This document shows, one piece after another, positions 38,709 to 49,078 of a stretch of 64,000 nt of DNA (positions are counted from its first letter, which is position 1; each line of letters opens with the position of its first letter). The notes beneath the pieces were generated by a model. It ran no database searches. It worked only from the letters and a program-made list of their open reading frames with translations, and was not told the DNA's origin. Source of the stretch: Entoloma clypeatum (Eukaryota > Basidiomycota > Agaricomycetes > Agaricales > Entolomataceae). The stretch lies in NCBI GenBank assembly GCA_963565915.1, contig OY751494.1, positions 3,038,001-3,102,000 of the forward strand, read 5' to 3'. A program made the translations under genes and the position numbers.

Positions 38709-40368
38709 TCAATAAAGATCAGGCCTGTCGTCCGAGCGCGCCACGAAAGGGATGTTCTTGACTTCAGCTTCGCGCTGCCGTTGTTCTTCCTTGTCAAGGA
38801 ACTTCCGCAATCGAGCAACATTGTCTCCGCTGAATACCCGAAATGCAGCTTGTTGGCTACTGTCATAACCCTGTAATACTTAGCGTAAAAGAGGAACAGA
38901 ATTAGCTGACCCACCTGGGGTGGTGCATCTGAAAAACGCTGCATCCCTTTCCTTTTGCACGATGGAACGCCAGTGGCGGTGAGATGCTCCAGATGCTCAA
39001 GCTTCTTCAGAAGGAACTGAACCGCTTGCAGAGAGAGCCGGTCACAATATGAGAGGTGAAGGCGCTCCAGCAGTAAAGCCTGTTCTGCAAGAGAGAAAAT
39101 GGCAATGTCCGTGAGCTTATGAACCCGTACCAAGCTAAGCCTGCGAAGGCCTTTCAAAGTTGCGAGCTCAAATACGGACATATCTGTCAGATTGCGACAG
39201 ACTTTAAAGGAGTCGTACATCAGTTCGAGAGGAAGTGACAAAGTATTAATGACTCAACCTACACGCTACGTCCACACATCGAAGGTTTGGACAGAATCGA
39301 GCGAGCTTGACCATTGCCCGGTCGGTGATGTTGGCAACGTGCGCCAGCATTATAACATCGAGGTGTTCCCCTAGCTCGCAAACCCTTTCCAAGGCCCTAT
39401 CAGTGAGTAATGTACACCCAGAGAGGGTAAGGCTCTGAATCTTCGGTGCATGCGTCACTATACCTTCCACGGCGACATCGGTTATTTTTGTACAAGTCAA
39501 GTCCAACACACGTAGGTTCTCTGCCGAATGACGTAGCACAAGGGGAGCCAGTTTCTCAAGCCACGTAACTGGCCGTGGTGGAAGAGGCTTCTGATATTCA
39601 TCGACATATTGGAGCGACACAGGACCAGGTGAGGATGGAAATGACTTGTCTGTAAGCAATGGACAATGTGCGAGGCGAAGAGTACGTAGTTTTCTACACA
39701 AGGTAAGGCAGACCGTAATACTATGTGACTGGCGCTCACCTGGAATAAGACCAGATGTCCCTTACAGACAGTGGGGAAATCAAAGGAAGGTTGCATAACT
39801 CAAGATCTACCAAGCGAGAACAAGCTTTTGCGATGGCAGAGACAGATGGGTCGGTAATGCGGGTAACTCCATTTAATTGGATTGTTTGAAGAGGGAGCGA
39901 CTTGCTTGTAAGCTCCAAAACGCCAACGTCAGTTACTTGGTCACATCCGGCCAAGTTGATACTTTGGAGGTTCATGGCCCGCTCTGACAATAGCACGATT
40001 GACCTGTCTGTGACTTCGGGAACACCAGAGAGAACAGCAGTTTGAAGATGGGTACATGCATCGAGGACCTGGGCAAGTTCGTCATCCGTGATAGGTGGAT
40101 TGCTTGCGTGTTGTATAATCAGACGGCGAACACGGCGGTACTCTTCTTCTACTGGGAGGCGATCCGCAATTTCAATCATATCTTCATGGAACGATGAGGA
40201 TTCATCGGTTTCGAGGTCATACATTTTTGAAGGGTACCAAACTAGCGGGGACCCAATACCATACGATAGGGGGTTGGCTCTGGCTGGGCTCAGCTGTTCT
40301 CGACGCTCGTCGTCGTCGCGCGCGAGGTTTATGACTTGAACAAGGTCACGCGACCCATCCCGACGCAT
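38709..40368 (-). CDS. Grr1/AMN1-like leucine-rich repeat protein without F-box
   Basis: Runs of cysteine-containing LRRs of the F-box/Grr1 type fill the protein: LQSINLAGCDQVTDVGVLEL, RLVDLELCNLPLISPLSVRD, IQSLTLSGCTLLTDRALERV and LERLHLSYCDRLSLQAVQFL, with introns near 39.69-39.74 and 39.21-39.27 kb. The C-terminus FRVFSGDNVARLRKFLDKEE then DLY is the kind of ending seen in basidiomycete Grr1 proteins, whose SCF complexes ubiquitinate regulators of nutrient response and cell cycle. No F-box precedes the repeats, and there is no room for one: the start (complement of 40366-40368) overlaps the start of a plus-strand gene. It is about 500 residues. Either a divergent paralog, an AMN1-like LRR protein, or a Grr1 that lost its Skp1-binding part. 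Confidence 0.75.
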
Positions 40369-40694
40369 GTCTTCCTCCGAAGCCTCCACGGCATCGACCC
40401 GTACAGCGCGGCCGGCTCAACCACAAGTCCAACCACTCCCGACCGACTCTAACAAGCTACCCGTTACTCCTGCCGTCCTACGTTCCATCTTTGCATCGTC
40501 CCGGACCCCTCATGAAGAACGCTCAATCTCTCGAATTGCTTTCTTCAGGTTACATCCAAACATCCTTCCCTTTTCTCTTGACTGAACCGATTTCAAGATT
40601 TACGGGGTTCTTGTTTAGTTGCGTGGGCATAAGCCTGGCTGCGGCTAGGGGACGTGGCATCAAAACAGGGGCTGCCCTCCTTGGCGTCGTCTAG
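40367..40694 (+). CDS. Small putative membrane protein, 92 residues
   Basis: Two exons, 40367-40548 and 40598-40694, keep phase across a 49-bp intron with good GT..AG ends. The first encodes a soluble Ser/Pro-rich segment (KLPVTPAVLRSIFASSR, then ERSISRIAFFR) and the second a hydrophobic stretch FTGFLFSCVGISLAAA, a short basic turn and GIKTGAALLGVV. The Gly/Ala-rich C-terminus suggests one or two membrane helices. Size and layout resemble small mitochondrial or ER membrane proteins, but no family is recognised. Its ATG overlaps the start codon of the divergent LRR gene in a shared CATG. Confidence 0.5.
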
Positions 40695-40751
40695 AGCAAT
40701 AGATTTATTCGGTATTCAAAATACTTGGGACACCTGGCCACCAACCGCCGA

Positions 40752-40777
40752 TAAGCCCTAAGCCCTAAGCCCTAAGC
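40752..40777. repeat. Short TAAGCCC tandem, telomere-like
   Basis: Three exact copies of TAAGCCC plus TAAGC. It resembles the fungal telomere unit CCCTAA with an extra G. Too short to be a telomere; a possible interstitial remnant or a simple repeat. Confidence 0.7.
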
Positions 40778-40829
40778 TACCGGGTTACCGTGAGCCAGGA
40801 GGTGATATCATACGTATGCACCAACTACG

Positions 40830-43800
40830 TCAAAAACAATCAACCGACTGCTTTTCCGACGAAATCACGGCAACAACTTTGCTGGAAAAATCGAAAACAC
40901 CCCCCCCCTCGTATGCAACAAGATCGATTGCCTCACGGCTGTCGTCTAATTCCCTGATACCCAACAGCTTCTGCAAATTGTCGTAAGCTAGGGCATACAT
41001 GTCTTGGTCTTCGATCCTTCCATTAGATTCGAGGGCCGCCTAGTAATCCTGTGAGTCGAGATATAAAAGGAATCAATGCGAACCAACCCAACGGATGTCG
41101 AAGCGTGTGTGCCGTGCTTCCCAGGCTTCTCGCACCCCCAAGCCCACGGTAACACCATGTTGCATCAGTCTCACAAGCGCGGTGTCGTTGGTCAACGGCG
41201 GGCCAGGCAAACTGCAGGGCGAGTCGGATGGATCAGACTAGTCAAAAAGGTAGGCAATGACGCTCACACGCGGCGTTGACTCCAGGCTGCGGGAAAAGGC
41301 CTCGCTTGAGTGAGAATCACACCCACGCCAGCGTTGGCTACGCTTTGAGGTGAGCAAACGTGGTTGAACATGCCCTCGAAACCTACCGATGCTTTCCGCA
41401 AGAAGGTGTGCCTCAGTCGCCCCACTGAAAACCATCCGCATCCTCGAGCCGATCGTATTCTCAACCTCAGCCTTGACGATCAACAAACTGGCCATAATAT
41501 CAGCGCTCTCTACCTCTATTACTAGAGGAATGACACCCTAGACTGTGCATCAGCTTCTGGTCCCTTCGGTAATCACGGACTCACCTCCGCGGCCTTCCTA
41601 AACCAACGTCCCGTCTCTTTCTCTTTACTCTCCCAACCATAAAGCAGCCTTTTGAGGCCCGCGATTTGGGTACTTACGCCGACTCCTCGCCCACTGAAAG
41701 GATGCTCTCGCGCAATGTTAACGTGTAAAGCAACGATATCCTGAATAATAGCTCCTCGTTCCAGAGCGTGTGCCCCGCCCGTGCGGAATGTCACCGACAG
41801 GCCGGAAATGACTGGAGTATTCAAGTCGTTAAGAGAGAATGCTTTAATTAGTGAAGCGGTCGCCAGCGTCACACCCGAACGATATGCTGTTCTGCATATT
41901 GTCAAGAACATGCAGTGAGGAGTGGCAAGGGTAGAGACACTTACAATGCATTACGAGTTCCAAACATGAGGGCATCCATAGCCCTCACGATTGCGCCACT
42001 ATCATCCAGTATATCTGGTGTATTGGAAGTGAAAGCATCGAGAAGCTTGCCATCTCCTGTAGATGGTTCGCCAGCAATTTCTTCGAGACCCAAAGGTGAT
42101 CCATAAGACATCAAACCTGGCGAAATACTGCCCCCGCGAAGATCAATAACATCAAGGTTTTCCACAGAGGTCGCGCCAAGACAAACTGTATTGACGCAGG
42201 TTATCTTCCCATTTTCAACGACAACAGTAGCCATTTCGCCATCGTTTTGAGAAGAGGAAAAGGTCTCCAGGACTCCACCAGCTAAACTTGGCATCCATAC
42301 TTGTGTGACATTTGCAAAGACAATTCTATCCTTTCTGGTCCTGCCTTGAAGCGGAGGTAACCCGTCCCAGTCAATAGCTGCTTTCCGCTCCTTGTCCCAA
42401 TTCGGAACTTCGGGCACATGTCGCCATTCTTCACCTTCTTTTCCCTTCCCCACGACAACTTCCGTTGGTTCGCCACTCTTGGATGGCAGAGGAATCTGGG
42501 GGATTCCATCAATCCATACTTTAATAGGCGTCGCTGCCAGCTGTAGTGGGTGGCTGTCCCACAGAACTACATCTGCGTCCGCGCCTTCCCTCAAAATACC
42601 GATGCGGTGGGAGAGTCCCGCAAGTTTAGCAGGGGTTGATGTAACCGCCGCCAGAGATGTGTTATGAGGGAGCCCGAAGTAATGGGCTTGTTGTGCTTCA
42701 AACAAGAGGTACCGCGAGTTCATTACAGGGTGTTGAGACTGAAGAGAGGGCGTTAACATCAGTAAAGAAGAAGAAAAAAGTGATCATACCTTCATAATGA
42801 CTGGGAATCCAGCGTCGGATAACACTCGCGAAGCATATTCTGAGCCCCTGAAAGACTCGCGTTTGTACCTTGCAACGAATTTATCTACAGCGATAGAAAG
42901 GAACAAGCGAGCATCGCACCTATGATTCGTAGCAAATAGTGCAAGTCCTGGTTTGCCGCCCCATCTGTGTGGGCAAAACTGAGGTGAAGAAAAATCAGAC
43001 CGATGGATACGCCTACGTCTTATTCAGTAGCCCAGGAACAAGCCAGGCTTCAGACGCGTGATGAAAAGAGTTGATGTGGAATTTAAATTCATTAGTTAGC
43101 TATAATCAAGCATGGAGGTCAAGGCTGGCTGTATCGGAATGACCACTTACTCTGACCATGGCGTCCAGGTCAACAGCTTCGTAGCAGTGGTTGGATATCT
43201 TTTTGCCATGTCAACTAAGTAGACAGGATCTCAAAATAGGCATTTCATACCTTGACCCTACCTCGAAGTACGTCTACAAGTACCTCCCATTTTGGATCCT
43301 CCGGGAATCCACTGCCGGAAGACTCCCATTGTCCCGCTTTCACTTTAGCACAGAATGCGTCTTGGGCCTTCTTCATGTTGCGCGCTTCGTTGTAAGCGGA
43401 CCGGAGTGCCCAGACTGAATCCATCCTAGTACCATATCTTTTGAGGTTCTCTCCACACGCTTGTCTGCGCGGTTTGGTCGTCAGTATCTATCAATGCATG
43501 TGCAAAAAGCGCAAAAGCCTATGCGTACTTCAAATACCGCCAGTTAAGTTTGTCTGGGTTTGGGTCTTTGCCGAGAAGCTCGTGAGGAGGCTCGATGACC
43601 ATCGATGATGGGGATCCCTCTGAAGTCTTTCGGAGCTTAACCATAAATGCTTGTCCACCTGCCGAATAGATCAGGTGGACATCAAAAAGAAATCTGCATG
43701 AATTGACCAATAGCGTTTCCACTGCCAGGGAGTATTTGCGCAGAAGTGACACCACCTGCAATGGCGAGTTGAAAAGCTTCATCGTGTGTGTTGAAAGCGT

Positions 43801-44491
43801 CTATGCTGCGCAACCAAGGCAGAATAGGGCCATTTCGGGAATTGACGTCGAGGGCACCTGGGCATTCCCATAATCAATCTGATGCAATTCAGAAGTGAAG
43901 AAACACGCACCGCCTGCGAAGGGTGCACTCAGGAGTCCCAAGTGGGAATGGAGGTCCACTGCACAAGATAGTAATCAACGACTAGTCCACGTAGAGCGGC
44001 CATAATAATGAAGCTGAAGCACCAAGTCCGGGTGTTACCCATGCTCCTCTAGCATCTACTACCTCTATGCTGGAATCTGTCTGAAGCAAATCGGGAGGGA
44101 CTTTGCCAACATGTTTGATGATCCCTTTTTCCAAGAAGATGCTGCCATAGGTGACAACGCTCCCTCCTTCCTCTCCCGTAAAGATAGTGGCATTCTTGAT
44201 CAGTGTCGCCTTTGTGCCAGGTTCGTATCTGTCGGAGACCTCTCGCGATCGGAAGTCTTCAGGTGGGCCTGGGATACTGCTGAGAGACATGCATCGAGAA
44301 AAAATATCCCGCGCGTTGATTGGAACATTCTGGAAACGACGTGGAGAGAGTCCAAAGTAGTGGGGAAGCCACGGAATAGATGCTGCCCAGATGGACGACG
44401 AAACAACGATGGGAACAAGCACAACAAGTGTCAGAAACCTTGGGTAGACAGCGAAAGAACAGGATTTTGCGAGAGTCGATTTGCTAGCCAT
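40830..44491 (-). CDS. Membrane-anchored amidohydrolase-superfamily protein
   Basis: The start is ATG at complement of 44489-44491. A hydrophobic segment (FLTLVVLVPIVVSSSIWAAS) near residues 20-40 should anchor the protein with its enzyme domain outside the cytosol. The beta-sandwich part then reads TLIKNATIFTGEEGG, VTYGSIFLEKGIIKHVG and VVDARGAWVTPGL; after an intron the metal-binding DLHSHLG motif follows. Further exons contain AIGGQAFMVKLRK, a second composite-domain copy with VVENGKITCV and MSYGSPLGLEEIAG, and a C-terminal exon group ending in VISSEKQSVDCF at the stop complement of 40830-40832. More than ten introns. It resembles imidazolonepropionase/CE9-like amidohydrolases found in many fungi. 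The substrate is unknown. Confidence 0.78.
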
Positions 44492-45136
44492 GGTGGTCAA
44501 TAGCAGGAGACCTCACTGAACCAATGGCGAATGGTTAATGAATCGTGGGTGGCGTGCGCCTGACACACCGAGTTCGCGTGTTCTTAATCATTAATCGAAT
44601 AGTAATCATTCACCGCGGTGATAAGATGTTGTGAGCTGTGAGGCCTTCAGGGTCAGTGTTTGAATACTGGATAGAAAGATATAATACACTATGTTTGATC
44701 AGAGAGGCGTCAGACAAGAGTATGGTGGTTTGGGGGGGGGGGGTTTTGGCTTTGCCTCCGATGAGGAGGGTAATCACGTGACCCGGCGGATGCCGTGATC
44801 ACATGAGCGCGAACGTGAGCTTTTACACGTGAAGTTGAGACACGTCGACCCAAAACAAGTGTGGGCTCGGAGGAGCAAAGCCAAAGGCCGGGGCGCCAGG
44901 GAGCCAGATCCGAACAAAGTGGATGTCCAAATCTGGAAGCACCAAGTGGAGCTCGAGCTCACAACCCAGATTTGGACAAGAGGAGGAAGCTGGCACCCCA
45001 AAGAGTGAGAGTTCACCCAAACCAAAAGGGAATAGTCCAAGGTTCGTAGTCAAGATGTATGATAAGGGTGTAGGCAAATAGAATACATTGTGGAACTTAG
45101 GGAGGTACATCGTGATTCCTACAGATTCAGCTATTA

Positions 45137-45182
45137 GAACTATTTCGGGCTAGTACTAGTCCCTACTAGTTTGAAATAGTTC
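45137..45182. repeat. Inverted-repeat cluster
   Basis: GAACTATTTC (45,137-45,146) and its exact complement GAAATAGTTC (45,173-45,182) enclose a loop that contains ACTAGT-type palindromes. It could form a stable hairpin. No flanking target duplication was recognised. Confidence 0.6.
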
Positions 45183-46258
45183 AATAATCGCAAGCTGAAT
45201 AATCTAGGTCAAAACATCACTAGGGAGTCACTAGGGAGTGATGAGATCTATGAGGTGATGCCATTGCATCGCCAAGAGATGATTAGTTCTAACATATCTA
45301 ATAGTTTTGGCATACAATAGCTATAGTTCATCATTGGTAGAACTACAACTTGACTGGGATCCATGAATTATAAGATGAGAAGACTATTGTTGGCAACTCT
45401 TTGGGCTAGTAAGACTTGTTGTCTAGTGACGAGTCAAATAGCCCAAAATAGACCAATAGGATTTTGTGGAAGTGCTGATGTATAGTGTTTCAAGATTCAG
45501 TCCAATAGGACTGGAACCAGCATCAGGAAAAACCTGAATCCAAAAATCGGATAGATCGGTGAAAACTTTGCAAAATTAACCAACTTAGCTGAATTCACCT
45601 GAATTCAGTGCTCGTATGATCAAGTCTTTACATAATTCACCAAATTTTATCAAACTTAATAAAAGTTTTATACATACAAAAGTCAATTATTAGTGACGTT
45701 CTCATGTAGAATATGAAAGTAAAACTAACAAGAGAAAGACAAACTGTGGGTGCTGCACCTCACGTCCTATGTACGCCCTCGTCTAAGGTGCGGTCAAACC
45801 AAGTCATTTTGAGCTCCGCCGAATGCGCATGTGCCATCATCCTTAAGTTGAATGTTGGTACTTATTTGTTCCATGTTGAGTCTTTCGTTCACAACGGCGA
45901 CAACCATTGGTCGCAACGACCCAGCGACGACCCCCTTTGTCTTTAGTTAGAGCGAGGCTGGGTGACCAACGAGAGGGCACCTAAAGTTACTTCCCCAGCT
46001 TCACTGTTCCAACACAAGGTACGTCCTCGCCATCTCGATTCTCTGACAATGTTTTCATGTTGTCTATACAGGTTCCTCGACCCTTTGCAACACAACTATG
46101 TGGCCGACCAAATGACGACCGTCGTTCGCCACTGCACTCGTGACACAAATGAGCTGAATAGCTTGTTCTCTGGTATCAGAAGGAGGGGGCGCGGCAAATA
46201 TCGCCGGTGATGGATGGGGTGACGACAGGTTCGCCACCTCTTTTTCTTGACCCACAAT

Positions 46259-46280
46259 GACGGTGTTGTACAACACCGTC
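46259..46280. repeat. Perfect 22-bp palindrome
   Basis: GACGGTGTTGT is followed immediately by its exact reverse complement with no spacer. The position is in non-coding AT-rich DNA. It may be a transposon footprint, a dimeric protein site or a terminator-like hairpin. Confidence 0.8.
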
Positions 46281-47339
46281 CGTTTTCTAATGTTTTTTAT
46301 TTTATTTTTACAAACAATGAGGCTCACTCAGCGTTCCATAGGTCATCGAAAGAACCACTCCATTCTGTAGACGAACCTTCGTCTTCGGCGTCCATACCTC
46401 GTCTGACGGGTGTCGTGCGTAGTAGGTCCTGCCCCTTTTTTTATGTACATGACCTGTGCTCTAACCACCCATATTGTGTCCATGCTCAGCATCATGTCAA
46501 ACACGGCGACGTCGGCTTCATGTGCAGCCTGATTTGCTCAAACTCAGTCATTGATCTAATTATTGTTCCATAGTTACCAACTTACATATGGGAAGCAAAT
46601 CCCTTACTTTTTGTTGGTCAAACGACGTGATGCAACTCAATGGGGGTCTGGCTGTTACTTGATTAATTACAGCTGTATGTAGTGATGTACTGTATTTATT
46701 GTATCTTATCAAATCAATGTTATTTTGCCAATGTCATGTCATTGAAACTGCAGTAATCAAGAGCAATATCCAAAGTGAATAAATTAACACCACATTGAAT
46801 GCTTGTCTAAATTTACTAATTCTTTGTTAAATTTTCCAAAATTAAGGCCCATGAAAAGTATTAATGAAATCTACCAGTTTACAAAGATTAGTATGTTTTG
46901 ACAGAAAATAGCAAAAATTGAACAAAATTCTGCAAATTTCTTGGTTTGGGTTGTTCCTGATGAGACCAGTACATCAGCAAACCCTGATTTTTGGCTGTAG
47001 TAAATTGTAGCAAACACACCCAAACCTGTAGGGCCCTGTAGGGTTGGAGTGATCTGTAGAGGATGATAGTGCTGTAGTGCTGTAGTGCTGTAGTAGTATG
47101 TAGGGCCATAATGTACAGTAGCATTGGAGCAAGGTAGTACAGTAGTTGTGTATTAACAGTAGGAACCCACATGGTGTCCAGTCCAAAAATGACACCTTGC
47201 TATGTACTTCACACTTAAAGGTACTTACGCCATGGGCTGGGACACGCAGAATAGACGGAATATCATATTTCAACTGAATAAAACATGAAACTAAACCAAG
47301 TGCCGCAGCTGTGCGCCCCTAGCCTCCTCGCATGTTCCT

Positions 47340-47700
47340 CCATCCTCACGTATGTCCCGCCCTTCACCCATGTCCTGCCATTGCCCCACCGTAGCCGTAG
47401 GGGTATCCCTTCCCACCGCACTCACCGCCGTCATGTTCTCTGTTAGTGTGCTGCAGTGTGGCTGAGCAGGGTGCTGTCCTCCACTCCACACGTCCCTCAC
47501 TATGTCCCCTCGTGCCCTATTTGCCTGTCCCGCTGTTCCCGTGCATATCCAGCCATTCTCATGTGTGTCCTGCCTTTCACCTGTGTCTTGCCATCCCTCT
47601 ACTGTGGCCATTTCAGGAGCCCTCCCCCCTTTCCCTCCCCCACCATCACTGTCGTGTTCTCCACATGTTTCCTGTTGTTCTCTGTAAGTGTGAGTGGTGA
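47340..47700. repeat. Diverged tandem duplication
   Basis: A block starting near 47,350 (TGTCCCGCCCTTCACCCATG) recurs near 47,565 (TGTCCTGCCTTTCACCTGTG). Both continue through similar GCCATT/GCCATC, GTAGCC/GTGGCC and GTTCTCTGT-AGTGTG segments. Pyrimidine-rich. A long minus-strand frame across it is a by-product of composition. Confidence 0.45.
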
Positions 47701-47929
47701 GGTACAGAAGGTGCTCGCCGGTAGTTGGGCCTGCATGGCAGGTGGGCATGTGAATGGAAAGAGGAGGAGTTGATGAGAAAGATGGGGAGGAGGGAGCAGA
47801 AGGGATGTTGGACTTTGGGAATTGTTCAACGGTCGGCCACGTGCCCAGAACTTGCCGAGCCTGACAACAAAAGTCGACCATACCAAAGCCCCAACATCCC
47901 TTTAACTCCCCCCATCACCTCCCTCCTGT

Positions 47930-48135
47930 GTATCTGCCCTCCTCCCCATCTTCCTCGTCACCTATGGCTGTCTCTCGCCTCGAAGGGTCATCACCCTCAC
48001 CCCAAACGGCTGTCACTCATCCCCTATGGCTTCCTCGCAGGCTGCCTCTCACACCCAACAGCTGCCTCTCATGCCCAACAGCTGTCTACCATTCCCAATG
48101 GCCATCTCTCGTCTCCAACGGCTCCCACTCATCCC
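47930..48135. repeat. Degenerate minisatellite, left part of split array
   Basis: Units of roughly 20-25 bp built on CTCATGCCCAACRGCTGCCT-type words, with variants such as ATGGCCATCTCTCGTCTCC. The same family resumes at 62,330 after the hAT-bounded insertion. The last eight bases (CTCATCCC) are the target duplication of that insertion. Confidence 0.7.
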
Positions 48136-48185
48136 TAGTGATGGACAAGGGTACACAAAACCCTTAGGGTTTTGGTGAAGGGTAA

Positions 48186-48555
48186 TGTTATGCGTAACAA
48201 ACCGTTCCAAGGTTCGGGCAGAGTATGCAGGAAGATGGAAAGGCGAAGAGCAATGTGATTGCTAAATCTAAGGAATGTAGCTATGGTACATGAGGTTTAT
48301 ATAGTACTGACTATGAGCGGTAGCGAATGAGTCAGTAACTGCGGAAGGCAGTGCGCATGAGTAAGGCGACTGCGGAAGGCTATGCACTAATGAGTAAGCT
48401 GACTGCGGAATGAGTCAGACAGCTGCGGAAAGCGAGTCAGCGCGGGAGTGAAGTATACTAAAGGAAATAAAGTATAATATGATATGTGTAAGCGGGGGCC
48501 GATGAGTAAAAGTGAAAAGGTAAGCGTATACGTCTGTAGTCGTTAGTCCGTAACA
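48186..48555 (-). repeat. LTR of chromovirus 1, 3' copy
   Basis: 370 bp. The element runs on the minus strand, so this lower-coordinate copy is the downstream LTR. It contains the same TATA-like box (complement of 48,296-48,303) and R-start segment (complement of 48,259-48,269) as the other copy. Confidence 0.95.
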
Positions 48556-48568
48556 TGTTCCCCTCCTC
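48556..48568 (-). promoter_or_regulatory. Polypurine tract of chromovirus 1
   Basis: On the element strand GAGGAGGGGAACA directly abuts the 3' LTR, the position expected for plus-strand priming. Confidence 0.75.
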
Positions 48569-48592
48569 AAGGTCTGTGTCCTCACAGACTAC

Positions 48593-48961
48593 CTACTCCC
48601 ATCCATCGTTGCCATTTGGATCGGCCCAGGCAGGGTCAACTCGGTTACCCCAATCCTTTATCAGTTCATCGTTTACCGCCGTGGCAAACTCTAAACCTCG
48701 AACGGTGAGGCGAAGGCGTCGATTCTCGACAGCAAGGGTGTTGGTATAGTTTTTGAGGATGAGCTTCTCCTCAGCAGTGGGGGCGGTTGGTAAATCGGAG
48801 AGGGTATGAAGGCGGATATGCATCTGCCGGTGGAGGATGTCGGCGACGGAGATTTCGAGCGCATGGATCTGGTCGCGCATGGAGAGCGCTTTGCCGATGA
48901 GGGTGGTGATGGTGGGGTTGATATCGGAAGCATCGGTGGAGGCGGCGGTGATGTTGGACAT
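48593..48961 (-). CDS. Accessory frame of chromovirus 1 downstream of pol, 122 residues, unknown
   Basis: An ATG-started frame lying 118 bp after the pol stop and ending 37 bp before the 3' LTR. It has no in-frame stop although gag and pol of the same copy are broken. The sequence begins MSNITAASTDASDINPTITT and continues as mostly helical protein with heptad-like hydrophobics (IGKALSMRDQIHALEISVAD and LILKNYTNTLAVENRRLRLT), then a Trp/Asp-rich tail (DWGNRVDPAWADPN). It has no signal peptide, membrane segment or zinc motif, so it does not look like an envelope gene. A coiled-coil protein is the only structural inference I can support. Expression could need splicing or a subgenomic RNA. I do not recognise the family. 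Confidence 0.55.
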   Translation of the reverse strand: MSNITAASTDASDINPTITTLIGKALSMRDQIHALEISVADILHRQMHIRLHTLSDLPTAPTAEEKLILKNYTNTLAVENRRLRLTVRGLEFATAVNDELIKDWGNRVDPAWADPNGNDGWE

Positions 48962-49078
48962 GGCAGAAATGATGTTTGAAAGGTATAAGAAGAACGGCGT
49001 GTTGGGCGAGAAGAGTTGGAGCGGGGAACTCGATGTGACAGAAGTCGATGTGGAAAATGGTTCTCAAAGTTTGTTCTT

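Larger units (their letters stand above)
44492..47929. other. AT-rich intergenic region, start of repeat island
   Basis: About 3.4 kb without a convincing gene. It begins with the amidohydrolase promoter and a 12-G run at 44,732-44,743. It contains a TCACGTGA palindrome near 44,775, an inverted-repeat cluster at 45,137-45,182, a perfect 22-bp palindrome at 46,259-46,280, a (AGTGCTGT)x3 repeat at 47,068-47,091, and a diverged duplication in 47.3-47.7 kb. The short frames do not resemble known proteins. The contrast with the gene-packed left side suggests old transposon debris. Confidence 0.5.

Noticed and set aside
44774..45110. Two minus-strand frames of about 90 codons
   Set aside because: Leu/Pro/Ser-rich, no start context and no recognisable motif; both frames are equally open over the same bases.
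45962..46573. Possible small spliced gene in the intergenic region
   Set aside because: There is an intron-like GTACGT...ACAG stretch, but the joined frames are short, show no domain and are Cys/His-rich by chance composition.
47291..47881. Minus-strand open frame of 196 codons
   Set aside because: It lies over a diverged tandem duplication, has biased composition (Gly, Asp, Thr) and no recognisable domain; the opposite strand is equally open.
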